From Botrimarina colliarenosi (GTDB taxonomy: Bacteria; Planctomycetota; Planctomycetia; Pirellulales; Lacipirellulaceae): DNA of 64,000 nucleotides. This document shows, piece after piece, positions 1 to 8,377 of this stretch (position 1 is the stretch's first letter; the number at the start of each line of letters is the position of its first letter). The DNA lies in NCBI RefSeq assembly GCF_007859955.1, contig NZ_SJPR01000004.1, positions 310,001 to 374,000 on the forward strand. The letters run 5' to 3'. The position numbers were made by a program, and so were the translations under genes. Under the pieces are notes generated by a model. The model worked only from the letters and a program-made list of their open reading frames with translations. It was not told where the DNA came from and ran no database searches.

Positions 1-119
1 GCCTGTGCGGGCGTCGCCCCGGTTTGCGGGCTCTTTTGCTGGCGCCGGAGGAAGAAGGGGTGGTCGCCGTCCACGCCATCAACCTCGAAGACTCCGCTTG
101 GCGGCCTGCGTCGGCTTGA
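1..119 (+). CDS. Possible C-terminal end of a gene truncated by the window edge
   Basis: A reading frame open from base 3 ends at TGA 117-119 and would encode 38 residues ending in Trp-Arg-Pro-Ala-Ser-Ala. Its third codon positions are mostly G or C, as in the real genes of this window, and it ends about 125 bases before the next gene. The other two forward frames are also open here, so the assignment is weak. No family is recognisable from so short a tail. Confidence 0.25.
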   Translation, partial: LCGRRPGLRALLLAPEEEGVVAVHAINLEDSAWRPASA

Positions 120-243
120 CGCTACTGGCCAGAGACCCCGGCCGCTACAATGCCGGACTTCCCACCATGGCCCTCCCGGCGGTGGGGGCGACGCAGGCGG
201 AACCTGTCGCCCCCCGCCCGGCCGACGAACGACGACTAGCGAC

Positions 244-1020
244 GTGCTGCAGTTCCTTGTTGATCACCATCTGGGCTACCTGGGCATCGTCCTGTTCCTG
301 GCGTTGTGCGGGTGCGGGGTGCCGATTCCCGAAGAGGCGCCGCTCGTGCTCGCCGGGGTGCTGAGCTCGCAGGGGACCCTCGAGCCGTGGCTCGCTTTCT
401 CGTCGTGCTTGTTGGGCGCCCTGCTCGGCGACTCGATCATGTACGCCATCGGCCGCCGGTTCGGCCACGCCTGGCTCACCAAGCACCCGACCGTGTCGCG
501 CTTCATCGACGCCGACAAGGAAGAGAAGTTCGAGCACGCCGTCCGCCGGCACGGCTTCAAGATGCTGCTGCTGACGCGGTTCTTGGTCGGGGTCCGCGGG
601 CCCGTCTACTACGCCGCGGGCGCGGCCAAGGTCCCCTACTTCCGCTTCCTGCTGTGGGACCTGATCGGGGCGACCACCGTCGTTGGCATCGTCTTCTGGC
701 TCGGGTACCGCTTCGGCAACGGGATCACGAAGATCGTCCGCGACGCCGAGGAGGTCGCCACGGCGGTCATCATTCTCGGGCTGATGGGCGTGGGGGTCTA
801 CTTCCTCTACAAGAAGCAGACCGCCAAGGTGGCCGAGGCGTTGGAGGACATCACCGAGCAAGACGCCGACGAGGCCGCCCTTGAGCAGGCCGACCGAGTT
901 GAGGCCAACCCCGACGACGCCAACCGAGACGACGCCGAGGGACGTCCGACCCCCGCGCCGCCCTCAAAGAACGGAGCCGTCGCCTCGCCAAGCGACCAGC
1001 CGAACGACGTCGCCATGTAA
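244..1020 (+). CDS. DedA/VTT-family inner-membrane protein
   Basis: A 258-residue membrane protein with the DedA (SNARE-associated/VTT) arrangement: an N-terminal hydrophobic helix, the re-entrant motif GVPIPEEAPLVLAGVL near residue 25, GALLGDSIMYAIGRRFG near residue 60, and the conserved RFLVGVRGPVYYAAGAA segment near residue 115, then two more membrane segments. DedA proteins are linked to lipid-carrier flipping and membrane homeostasis; the substrate here cannot be read. The start is GTG at 244, because this gives an N-terminus of normal family length. Residues after about 195 form a hydrophilic acidic tail rich in Asp, Glu and Ala, probably disordered and cytoplasmic. The gene stands alone. 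Confidence 0.88.
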   Translation: MLQFLVDHHLGYLGIVLFLALCGCGVPIPEEAPLVLAGVLSSQGTLEPWLAFSSCLLGALLGDSIMYAIGRRFGHAWLTKHPTVSRFIDADKEEKFEHAVRRHGFKMLLLTRFLVGVRGPVYYAAGAAKVPYFRFLLWDLIGATTVVGIVFWLGYRFGNGITKIVRDAEEVATAVIILGLMGVGVYFLYKKQTAKVAEALEDITEQDADEAALEQADRVEANPDDANRDDAEGRPTPAPPSKNGAVASPSDQPNDVAM

Positions 1021-1070
1021 CGCGGGCCCAACCGCGACCGAGCCTCGCCTCACCTAGCCCAGGTCGTGAG

Positions 1071-1200
1071 AGGGCTTGCTCCCTTCAAAGGGAGCCCTAA
1101 GCGCGAGCGCCGGGAGTTGAACAACGCTCGCGTCGATCGCGGCGCCACTCCGGGCGCTGACGCTAACGGCTCCCCTTTGACTTTAGGGGGATTCAAATCG
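1071..1200. repeat. Degenerate palindromic intergenic repeat
   Basis: The gap between the DedA gene and the Cys-rich gene (1021-1343) contains a hairpin (CTCCCTT 1079-1085 with AAGGGAG 1088-1094). Further on is a divergent segment around 1150-1175, reading like CTCCGGGCGCTGACGCT, that resembles one arm of the perfect palindrome at 60084-60155. No T-run follows, so it is not a standard terminator. I see no gene in the gap. Confidence 0.45.
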
Positions 1201-1343
1201 TTGCGAAACAGATTCCTCGCGTCCCGTAAAAACACCAACCGCCGCCGGGCCAGATGAGGCCCGACGGCGGTGAGGCGTTTCGTTATCAGCTTCCTCGCCG
1301 ACTGCCGGTTGGTGTGCCGGTCGCCGCGGGGGATTCAGCAAGC

Positions 1344-1871
1344 TCAGCCACCACAGCCACAGCTGGGCTCAGCGGCGCAACCGCACGACGGCTCGACGCA
1401 GCACGACGGCTCGCAGCAGTGGTGACGCTTGAACAGGCCCTTCAGGCCGTCAAACAGGCAGCAACGACGCGGGGCGCAGCACGGGTCGCAGCAATCGGCT
1501 TCGCAGCCACAGCTGGGCTCAGCGGCACAGCAGGAAGGCTCGGCAGCACAGCAGCTCGGCTCAACCGCACAGCACGACGGCTCGCAGACGGGCTCGCAGC
1601 AGACCGGCTCGCAGCAACCGTGATGACGCTTGAACATGCCCTTCAGGCCGCCGAACAGACCGCAACGCGGCGCACAGCAGGGGTCACAGCAGACCGGCTC
1701 GGCGACGCAGCACGAGGGCTCGCAACCGCAGGAGGGCTCGGCGTCACAGCAAGCGGGGGCGGCGCAGCCGCAGCCACCCAACAGGCCAAAGCCGAAGGCG
1801 TTGGCGCTCGAAGCGCCCGACGACAAGGCCGCGCCCATACAGAGGGCGATCGCAGCAAAACGCAAGTTCAT
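1344..1871 (-). CDS. Secreted cysteine-rich tandem-repeat protein
   Basis: A 175-residue protein with a signal peptide ([19 protein letters not shown], cleavage probably after SANA near residue 25). The mature part is dominated by Cys, Pro, Glu, Ala and Ser in units such as AEPSCC, EPSCGC and CCDPCCAP. Two longer modules follow the same pattern: CCDPCCAP, then a Leu-Phe-x-Gly-Leu-Lys-Gly segment, then FKRHH, so the gene has grown by internal duplication. A strong ribosome site (AAGGAG) lies 8 bases before the ATG. No enzyme motif is visible. A disulfide-crosslinked envelope protein or a metal-binding protein are both possible. Single gene, transcribed toward the DedA gene. Confidence 0.8.
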   Translation of the reverse strand: MNLRFAAIALCMGAALSSGASSANAFGFGLLGGCGCAAPACCDAEPSCGCEPSCCVAEPVCCDPCCAPRCGLFGGLKGMFKRHHGCCEPVCCEPVCEPSCCAVEPSCCAAEPSCCAAEPSCGCEADCCDPCCAPRRCCLFDGLKGLFKRHHCCEPSCCVEPSCGCAAEPSCGCGG

Positions 1872-2184
1872 GGTAGGACTCCTTAACGAAACGGGGGGGG
1901 AGGGGATTCACGCGGACCGCCGTCAGCTTTGACCGCTCGGAGGAGACCGGCCTCGGCCTGGTTCCTCGCTCCGACGGCGACCTAGCGGACAGCGTTCGCT
2001 TGGTCGGTTCTGCCATCGATATCGACGACGCAGCCGAATCCCTTTGGCTAGCCGAGGTAAATCTCCCCGCTTTCCTGACCGTCAGGGTCGGTCGTACCGG
2101 CTGTGCCGATCGCGCCGACGCGCGACCCGATTGGCGGGGGCAGAGAAAAAGAACCCGCTAGGCGATGCGCGACCCCAATACGGA

Positions 2185-2218
2185 GATTGCCCCCGTGCGA
2201 AATCACACGGGGGCAATC
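2185..2218. other. Perfect 13-bp hairpin downstream of serS
   Basis: Arms 2185-2197 (GATTGCCCCCGTG) and 2206-2218 are exact reverse complements around an 8-base loop. It lies about 65 bases past the serS stop on the serS-transcribed strand. There is no T-run on either side, so it is a stable RNA 3' end or transcription-pausing structure rather than a classic terminator. The rest of the 1872-2283 gap shows no gene. Confidence 0.5.
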
Positions 2219-2283
2219 GTTGGTTGCTTCGACGACGACCCGAACGGCTAACTCGACCCTTTCGGCCTTATCGCGGCGGCGGG

Positions 2284-3582
2284 TTATTCCGTGTCCGCAT
2301 CGTCGGCGGCGCCGATCCGCTCTTTGCCGACGTAAGGACGGAGCACCTCGGGGATGAGGATCGAGCCATCCGCCTGTTGGTAGTTCTCCAGTATGGCGAT
2401 CATCGCCCGCCCGCACGCCACGGCGGTGCCGTTGAGCGTGTGGACAAAGTTGGTGCCCTTCTCGCCCGGCGTCCGGTAGCGGATATCGAGGCGGCGCGCC
2501 TGGTAGTCGGTGCAGTTGCTGGTGCTGGTCACCTCGCCGTACTCGCCATTGGCGCCCCGGCCGGGCATCCAGGCCTCGAGGTCGAACTTCCGGAAGGCCG
2601 GCCCTCCCAGGTCACCCGAAGCGATGTCGAGCACCCGGAACGGAATCTTCAAGCCGTTGAAGATCTCGCACTCAAGCTCGAGGAAGAGGTTGAGCATGTC
2701 CTCGCTCTGGGCGGGCGTCGTGAAGGCGAACATCTCGACCTTCGTGAACTGGTGCACCCGATAGAGGCCGCGGCTCGCCCGACCGGCGGCCCCCGCCTCG
2801 GTGCGGAAGCAGTGGCTCACCCCCGCCAGCTTGATCGGCAGCTCCGCCTCATCGACGACCTGGCCGGCGTAGAGGCCGCCCAGAGTGATCTCGGCCGTAG
2901 CGACCAGATTGAGGTCGTGATTCTCGACGCTGTAGATCTGGGTCTCGGGGCCGCGGGGGATGAACCCGATGCCTTGGATGATCTCGCCCCGCGCCATGTC
3001 GGGCGTCATCATCGGCGTGAAACCTTCCCGCATCAGCAGGTCGACCGCGTACCGCTGCAGGGCGAACTCCAGCAGCACCGCTTCGTTCTTGAGGTAGTAG
3101 AAGCCGTTGCCCGAGACGCGGCTCCCCCCTTCGAAATCGACCAGGTCGTGCTGCTCGGCGAGGGCGAGGTGGTCGACCGGCTTGAAGTTGAACTTGGCCG
3201 GCTTGGTGTCGCCCTTGCGGAGCTCTTTGCTCGCGGCCTCGTCGCCGCGGGGGGTCGCCCCGTGCGTCAGGTTGGGCAGACCCCGGAGGATGCGGTCGGC
3301 CTCGACGCCGACGCGATCGACCTCGGCCTGCTTGGCGTCCTTCGCTTCGCGGAGCTGTCGGCCCTCGTCCTTGCGGGCCTCGCGTTCGGCGTCGTCCTTC
3401 GCCTTACCGATCGACTTGCTGACCTCATTCGCTTGGCGATTGAGGTCCTCGACCTCTTGCTGCAAAGCCCGACGCTGGGTCTCCAGTTCGGCGAAGCGCG
3501 CGACGTCGGCCTTCACGCCGCGGTCGACGCAGTTCTGTTGGACGAGTTCGACGTTTTCGAGGACGAAGCGTTGGTCGAGCAT
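2284..3582 (-). CDS. serS: Seryl-tRNA synthetase
   Basis: A 432-residue class II aminoacyl-tRNA synthetase that charges tRNA-Ser with serine in the cytoplasm. Residues 1-110 form the N-terminal coiled-coil tRNA-binding arm (many Glu, Lys, Gln heptads). The catalytic core follows, with motif 2 (FRTEAGAAGRASRGLYRVHQF, of which FRTEAG carries the ATP-binding Arg) and motif 3 (GTAVACGRAMIAILENYQ) near the C-terminus. The serine-pocket segment TAEITL is present. The start at 3582 (MLDQRFVLENVELVQ) matches the family; the longer open frame upstream only reads through a palindromic repeat. It follows the M20 peptidase gene on the same strand. Confidence 0.96.
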   Translation of the reverse strand: MLDQRFVLENVELVQQNCVDRGVKADVARFAELETQRRALQQEVEDLNRQANEVSKSIGKAKDDAEREARKDEGRQLREAKDAKQAEVDRVGVEADRILRGLPNLTHGATPRGDEAASKELRKGDTKPAKFNFKPVDHLALAEQHDLVDFEGGSRVSGNGFYYLKNEAVLLEFALQRYAVDLLMREGFTPMMTPDMARGEIIQGIGFIPRGPETQIYSVENHDLNLVATAEITLGGLYAGQVVDEAELPIKLAGVSHCFRTEAGAAGRASRGLYRVHQFTKVEMFAFTTPAQSEDMLNLFLELECEIFNGLKIPFRVLDIASGDLGGPAFRKFDLEAWMPGRGANGEYGEVTSTSNCTDYQARRLDIRYRTPGEKGTNFVHTLNGTAVACGRAMIAILENYQQADGSILIPEVLRPYVGKERIGAADDADTE

Positions 3583-3590
3583 GATGAGAT

Positions 3591-3686
3591 TGCGGAATTC
3601 GGATTGCTGACTACGGAATGAATCGATTTCGGGGCGGCTTTCGGATTGCGCTAGGACATTCCGCGATCCGCACTCCGCATTCCGCA
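3591..3686. repeat. Imperfect inverted repeat (ATTCCGCATTC type)
   Basis: Arms 3591-3620 and 3657-3686 are reverse complements at about 24 of 30 positions and consist of repeated CGGAATGCGGA-like words. The element fills the gap between the peptidase and serS, and its distal arm encodes the last residues of the peptidase. Confidence 0.6.
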
Positions 3687-5063
3687 TTCGGATAGTTGCT
3701 TCCAGAGGGCGGCCGAAGCCTGGATGCCCCGATGGAAGTCCCCGAGGTTGAACTTCTCGTTGGGGCTATGCGTGTTGTCGTCGTCGAGGCCCCAGCCGAG
3801 CAGCAGGACGTCGGCGTCGAGTTCGCGGGCGAACGTGCCGACGATCGGAATCGAGCCCCCCTCGCGCATGTAGACCGGTCGGGCGCCAAACCCCTGCTCG
3901 ATCGCGGCGGCGGCGGCTTCCATGTAGGGACTCTCCAGCGAGAACTTCACGCCCGGGGCGCCATGGTGCGGCTTGATCGTCAGCTTAGCCCCCGGAGGGA
4001 CGAGCGGCTCGAGCAACGCGCGGAGCCCCGCCGTGATCTTCTCCGGCTCTTGATCGGGCACGAGGCGGAAGCTGACCTTGGCGCCGGCGCGGGCCGGCAG
4101 CACCGTCTTGGCGCCCTCGCCCTGGTAGCCGCTCCAGAGGCCGTTGATGTCGCAGGTCGGCCGGGCCCAACGGCGTTCGAGCGTCGTGTAGCCCACCTCG
4201 CCCGAGACGCCGTCGACGTTCAGTTGCTTCAGAAATCGCTCCTCGTCGAACGGCAGGCGGGCGAACTCGGCCCGCTCGCGATCGGTGAGCGGCGCCACGT
4301 CGTCGTAGAATCCCGGGATCCGGATCCGCCCCTCCGAATCAACCAGCGCCGCCAACAGTTTGGCCAGCACGTTGGCTGGGTTGGTGACGCCGCCGCCGAA
4401 CGAGCCGGAGTGGAGGTCCTGCTTCGGGCCTTCGACGAACAACTCGTAGTAAGCGATGCCCCGCAGGCCGTACGTCACGGCCGGCACGCCGGGGGCGAAC
4501 TGCGAACTGTCGCTGACGACGACGACGTCGCAAGCGAGTTTGTCGCGGTTCGCGGCGACAGCGGCGTCGAGGTGCTCGCTGCCGACTTCTTCCTCACCCT
4601 CGATGAGGAACTTGACCTGGAGGGGGAGCTCTCCGCCCGCGTTTAAGAGCGACTCGACCCCCAAGACGTGGGTCAGCATCTGCCCCTTATCGTCGGTGGC
4701 GCCGCGGGCATAGACGTTGCCGTCGCGGACGGTCGGCTCGAACGGCGGCGAGAGCCACTCGTCGAGCGGATCAGGCGGTTGGACGTCGTAATGCCCGTAA
4801 ACCAGGGCGACCGGCTTGCCGGGGACCGGGGGCGACTGGGCAAAAAGAATCGGCGCGCCGGGGGTCGCCAGCCGCTCAACCGTCAGCCCCATGCCGGTGA
4901 GTCGGGCTTCGACCCAGTCGGCCGCCCGGTCGACATCGCCCTTGTGCCGCGAATCGGCGCTGACGCTGGGGATCCGCAGCAGCTCGAACAAGGCCGCCTC
5001 GTGCCGCGTCTTCTCGGGCGTCGCGGCGGTGTCGTGGTCGGCGGGCGTCTCGGATCGGCTCAT
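3651..5063 (-). CDS. M20 family metallo-dipeptidase
   Basis: A 470-residue zinc peptidase of the M20 family (CNDP/ArgE type), which cleaves dipeptides or N-acylated amino acids. Metal and catalytic residues are visible in HYDVQP near residue 80, GATDDKG near 115 and EGEEEVGSE near 150, with the dimerisation/lid domain containing DLHSGSFGG in the middle. The C-terminal active-site His is in DDDNTHSPNEKF. I chose ATG 5063; a TTG 33 bases further up is also in frame. No signal peptide, so cytoplasmic. The last dozen residues (SECGMRSADRGMS) are encoded by the adjacent palindromic repeat, not by family-conserved sequence. Confidence 0.92.
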   Translation of the reverse strand: MSRSETPADHDTAATPEKTRHEAALFELLRIPSVSADSRHKGDVDRAADWVEARLTGMGLTVERLATPGAPILFAQSPPVPGKPVALVYGHYDVQPPDPLDEWLSPPFEPTVRDGNVYARGATDDKGQMLTHVLGVESLLNAGGELPLQVKFLIEGEEEVGSEHLDAAVAANRDKLACDVVVVSDSSQFAPGVPAVTYGLRGIAYYELFVEGPKQDLHSGSFGGGVTNPANVLAKLLAALVDSEGRIRIPGFYDDVAPLTDRERAEFARLPFDEERFLKQLNVDGVSGEVGYTTLERRWARPTCDINGLWSGYQGEGAKTVLPARAGAKVSFRLVPDQEPEKITAGLRALLEPLVPPGAKLTIKPHHGAPGVKFSLESPYMEAAAAAIEQGFGARPVYMREGGSIPIVGTFARELDADVLLLGWGLDDDNTHSPNEKFNLGDFHRGIQASAALWKQLSECGMRSADRGMS

Positions 5064-5195
5064 GCCAGCGGGGGGTCGGCGTTTGATCGGCAGCAAAGCC
5101 GGCGAATATACTTCTCAAACCCCCGTTTCACCACCGGCGGCGCCAGGTTCACCCGAGCGTAACCAGCCGGTCCCCGTAAGGATTCCCACCCCGCT

Positions 5196-5558
5196 ATGGA
5201 TGAGCAAATCCCCAACCGACCGGACGACGCGTCGGTCTCCGTGGTTGTCGAGCCCAAACGGCGCCCCGGCTTAAGCCGTGACCGGCCGAAGATCCCCCGC
5301 TACAACGTCCTGCTCTGGAATACCGACGATCACACGTTCGACTACGTCGAAAAAATGCTCCGCGAGCTGTTTGGCCACGCCCACGAGCAATGTGTCGTAA
5401 TCGCTAAGACGGTCGATGAGGACGGTCGCGCCGTGGTCTTGACCACCACCAAAGAGCACGCCGAATTCAAGCGAGACCAAATCCTGGCTTACGGCAAAGA
5501 CGACTCGGTGAAGAACTGCGCGGGGTCAATGACGGCGACCATTGAAGAAACGAGCTGA
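5196..5558 (+). CDS. clpS: ClpS adaptor protein
   Basis: A 120-residue ClpS protein, the adaptor that delivers N-degron substrates to the ClpA/ClpC AAA+ unfoldase. The diagnostic core is RYNVLLWNTDDHTFDYV near residue 35, where the Asn-Thr-Asp-Asp part forms the N-degron pocket, followed by the helix and strand with VVLTTTKEHAEFKRDQI. The first 30 residues are a flexible Pro/Arg-rich extension. It is divergently oriented from the M20 dipeptidase, with about 130 bases between the starts. The pairing with a dipeptidase suits protein turnover but may be chance. Confidence 0.93.
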   Translation: MDEQIPNRPDDASVSVVVEPKRRPGLSRDRPKIPRYNVLLWNTDDHTFDYVEKMLRELFGHAHEQCVVIAKTVDEDGRAVVLTTTKEHAEFKRDQILAYGKDDSVKNCAGSMTATIEETS

Positions 5559-5595
5559 CTGCTGGTGACGTTGGCGAGAGACCCCAGGGGCAATA

Positions 5596-5680
5596 ATTGA
5601 CCACGAAGCACACCTGGAAGCACTTTGAAAGCGCCGTCGTGCGTTCTCTCTCCTTCGTGTCCTTCGAGCCTTGGTCGTTC
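5596..5680. repeat. Degenerate palindromic repeat (CCACGAAG...CTTCGTG type)
   Basis: The gap between clpS and the convergent methyltransferase holds two imperfect inverted arms, near 5597-5620 (TTGACCACGAAGCACACC) and 5647-5680 (CTCCTTCGTGTCCTTCGAG). They resemble the CCACAAAGGAAC-type elements elsewhere in the window. No T-run typical of a terminator. Confidence 0.4.
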
Positions 5681-5681
5681 C

Positions 5682-6176
5682 CTACCCCTCCGGCCATTGC
5701 CGGCAGTACTCGTACAGCGTCATACAGGTTGCGGTCGCCGCGTTGTAGCTGTGCGGCAGGCCCCAGACCGGGATCTCCACCGCCTCATCCAATAGGGCGA
5801 GCTCGTCGTCGGTAAGGCCGGTCCGTTCGTTCCCCACCACCAGAGCGGTCTTCCGTTCGAAGGCGTAGTGGTGCAGGTCGTGCGAGTCGGTCGTTTGCTC
5901 GAGTCCGACCAACCGAAACCCTTCCTTGCGGAGGTCCTTGAGCACCGGCTCGAGCGACCGGCGGTTCTCGAGCGTGATCGTGTCGGCCGCGTCGCGGGCC
6001 ACCTCGGGGTCGAGCTTCATCGGCCGCCCGGTGGCGATGATCCGCGTCACGCCACAGCAGCCGGCGGCCCGGGCGATGCGCGACAGGTTGACATTGCTGC
6101 GCAACGGCGCGCAAACGACGACCAGCTCGCGCGGTCGGGTCAACTCGCGCGGCGGGCGGTGGCGGGTGTGCTCCAT
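5682..6176 (-). CDS. SpoU/TrmH-family RNA 2'-O-methyltransferase
   Basis: A 164-residue SPOUT methyltransferase acting on tRNA or rRNA ribose. Motif 1 is NVNLSRIARAAGCCG (Asn and Arg of the active site), motif 2 is LVVGNERTGLTDDEL (SAM loop), and motif 3 is IPVWGLPHSYNAATAT, which replaces the usual SLNVSVA with a Tyr-containing version. The minimal length indicates a bare catalytic domain without an L30e-like RNA-binding extension. The start at 6176 (MEHTRHRPP) is preferred because the longer frame upstream is repeat sequence. The exact RNA target is not predictable. Confidence 0.88.
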   Translation of the reverse strand: MEHTRHRPPRELTRPRELVVVCAPLRSNVNLSRIARAAGCCGVTRIIATGRPMKLDPEVARDAADTITLENRRSLEPVLKDLRKEGFRLVGLEQTTDSHDLHHYAFERKTALVVGNERTGLTDDELALLDEAVEIPVWGLPHSYNAATATCMTLYEYCRQWPEG

Positions 6177-6253
6177 GCCGTTAAGGTAACCGCCAGGGCC
6201 GCCAAGGACGATCGCACTCGTCCTCTGGGAGGCGACGCCGATGACGGTCCGTC

Positions 6254-6381
6254 TTGTGGGAGGCGTCTCCAGACGCCGATTGCGGTATCCACTCCGCAAT
6301 GGCTTGGTGCGCGTCATCGGCGTCGGGAGACGCCTCCCACAAAGCGAGCCCGCTCCCACAAGGCGAGCCCGCTCCCGCAAG
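6254..6381. repeat. Nested palindrome followed by a 19-bp direct repeat
   Basis: Outer arms 6254-6280 and 6316-6342 match as reverse complements at 26 of 27 positions. An inner perfect stem (ATTGCGG with CCGCAAT, 6280-6301) sits in the loop. Immediately after come two copies of GCGAGCCCGCTCCCACAAG (6344-6362 and 6363-6381, one mismatch). The block fills the divergent gap between the methyltransferase and the transporter gene, so promoters for both must overlap or flank it. Confidence 0.75.
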
Positions 6382-6427
6382 CTGCCCACTCCTGGCGTGA
6401 TAGCGGTTGCGTTCCTAAGCTGGACGT

Positions 6428-8377
6428 ATGCCGCCCCGCCTCGCCTTTGCCCTCGTCTGTCTCGTCGCGATGCTCGGCGGGGTCGTTGCTGTCGTGAAGC
6501 AGGGGCAGCTGCCGCCGGCCGACTTTACGTTCAACAACGACACCGAGATCGAGTCGCTCGACCCGGCCGTCGTCACCGGGCAGCCCGAGGGGCGGATCAT
6601 CGACGAGCTCTACGAGGGGCTGGTGAAGCTCGGCCCGAAGGACCGCAAGCCGATGCCGGGCGTCGCCGAGCGTTGGGAGGTCTCCGACGATGGCCTCACC
6701 TACACGTTCCACCTGCGCCGCGACGCCAAGTGGAGCGATGGCTCGCCCGTGACGGCCCGGGACTTCGTCTACAGCATGCGGCGGTTCCTCGACCCGCTGA
6801 CGCTCGCCGAGTACGCCTATCAGGCTTGGTACCTCAAGAACGCCAAGCGCTACAGCCGCGCGGCCCGCGGCGTTGAGATCGGCGACCGCGTCGAGGTCGA
6901 GTTGCTCGAGCCGTCGGCGGACGCCCTCCCCTTCGCCCGCGGCGAGGTGCTGCGGGGCGAACTCGTGGGAGTCGAGACCGACCCAGGCGTCGCCGCCGAG
7001 ATGCTCGACGACCCGGCCAAGTTCATCGACTACCGGACGTTCGTTGTCTCGATCGACGGAGAGGAACAACGGTTCCGGATCGGCGACCGGGTCCCCGCGC
7101 GAGCCCCCACCGGCGCCAAACCGTGCCGCCAGTTGACGCTCGACTTCGCCGAGGTCGGCTTCCGTGCAATCGACGACTACACGGTCGAGACGGTGCTCGA
7201 ATCGCCGACGCCGTACTGGTTGAACCTGTTGGGGTTCTACCCACTGGCGCCGGTCAACCAGCGTTGCATCGAGACCCACGGCCCGGCGAAGTGGACCGAA
7301 GCCGAGAACCTCGTCACGAACGGGCCGTTCCGATTAGAGTTCCGCCGGCTCCGCGACCGCATCCGCCTGCGGAAGAACCCCCACTACTGGAACCGCGACG
7401 GCGTCGCCCTCGAGACGATCGACGCGCTCGCGGTGCAATCGCTCACCACGTCGTTCAATCTCTACGAGACCGGCAAGGTCGATTGGATCACGAAAGTGAC
7501 GCCGCTGATCGCCCGCGAGTTGTTCGAGGCCGAACCGCCGCGTGACGACTTCAACCCCGACGCGCAGTTCGGCACCTACTTCTACGCGTTCAACGTGACG
7601 CGTAAGCCGTTCGACGACCCGCGCGTCCGTCAGGCCTTGGTCTTAGCCCTCGACCGTGAAGAGATTGTCACCACCGCCTGCGCGGGAGAATTACCGGCGC
7701 GGTCGTTTACGCCGCCGGGGCTGCCCAATTACGACGCACCGGAATGTCCCGACACCAACGTCGAGCGGGCGAAGGAACTGCTGGCCGAGGCCGGCTATCC
7801 GGACGGGACCGGCTTCCCGAAGATCGAGATCCTCTACAACTACGAGCAACAGCACCAAACGATCGCCGAGCTGATCCGCAAGCAGTGGCGGCGAAACCTG
7901 GGGATCGATGTCTCGACCCGCAACGAAGAATGGGGCAGCTTCCTCTCGAGCCAACGGCAGCAAAAGTACGACGTCATGCGGCGGGCCTGGATCGGCGACT
8001 ACCTCGACCCCAACACGTTCCTCGACCTGTTTGTCACCGACGGCGAGAACAACGCGACCGGCTGGGGCGATCCCGAGTACGACCGGCTGATCCGCGAAGC
8101 GAAGGCGGAGGCCGACCCCGAGGTGCGGATCGAGATGCTCGCCGAGGCCGAGCGGATCCTAATGCGAGAAGTGCCGATCATGCCGATCTATTACTACGTG
8201 TCGCGGAGCATGGTGAAGCCCTACGTCTACGGCTGGTACAACAACCTCGAAGACCGCCACCCGCTGTGGGCCCTCTCGATCGACCGCACCGCGACCGGCC
8301 CGAACGACTTTATGTCCTCCGAGCCGGTGCGTGAGATCAAGCTCAACCGCCGCGAGCCAGAGGGCGCCGAGCAATGA
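6428..8377 (+). CDS. Oligopeptide ABC transporter substrate-binding protein (SBP family 5)
   Basis: A 649-residue extracytoplasmic solute-binding protein of family 5 (OppA/DppA class). The N-terminus has one hydrophobic helix (residues 5-24) with no lipobox Cys, so it is either an uncleaved membrane anchor or a Sec signal peptide. Family features are EIESLDPAVVTGQPEG, DELYEGLVKL, the signature YTFHLRRDAKWSDGSPVTA near residue 95, and the C-terminal DYLDPNTFLDLF segment. About 80-90 residues (around 140-230) are inserted between the RRFLDPLT block and the LDFAEVGFRAIDDYTVE block, where related proteins have a short loop. Its stop overlaps the permease start by 4 bases, so they are co-transcribed. 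Confidence 0.9.
   Translation: MPPRLAFALVCLVAMLGGVVAVVKQGQLPPADFTFNNDTEIESLDPAVVTGQPEGRIIDELYEGLVKLGPKDRKPMPGVAERWEVSDDGLTYTFHLRRDAKWSDGSPVTARDFVYSMRRFLDPLTLAEYAYQAWYLKNAKRYSRAARGVEIGDRVEVELLEPSADALPFARGEVLRGELVGVETDPGVAAEMLDDPAKFIDYRTFVVSIDGEEQRFRIGDRVPARAPTGAKPCRQLTLDFAEVGFRAIDDYTVETVLESPTPYWLNLLGFYPLAPVNQRCIETHGPAKWTEAENLVTNGPFRLEFRRLRDRIRLRKNPHYWNRDGVALETIDALAVQSLTTSFNLYETGKVDWITKVTPLIARELFEAEPPRDDFNPDAQFGTYFYAFNVTRKPFDDPRVRQALVLALDREEIVTTACAGELPARSFTPPGLPNYDAPECPDTNVERAKELLAEAGYPDGTGFPKIEILYNYEQQHQTIAELIRKQWRRNLGIDVSTRNEEWGSFLSSQRQQKYDVMRRAWIGDYLDPNTFLDLFVTDGENNATGWGDPEYDRLIREAKAEADPEVRIEMLAEAERILMREVPIMPIYYYVSRSMVKPYVYGWYNNLEDRHPLWALSIDRTATGPNDFMSSEPVREIKLNRREPEGAEQ

Noticed and set aside
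116..151. TTGACG and TACAAT upstream of the DedA gene as a promoter
   Set aside because: The spacing is 24 bases, too long for a sigma-70 promoter; only the TACAAT alone might be a -10 element.
1071..1100. Hairpin after the DedA gene as a rho-independent terminator
   Set aside because: It is not followed by a T-run on either strand.
2044..3621. 525-codon plus-strand frame opposite serS
   Set aside because: Antisense shadow of serS with no domain and no ribosome site.
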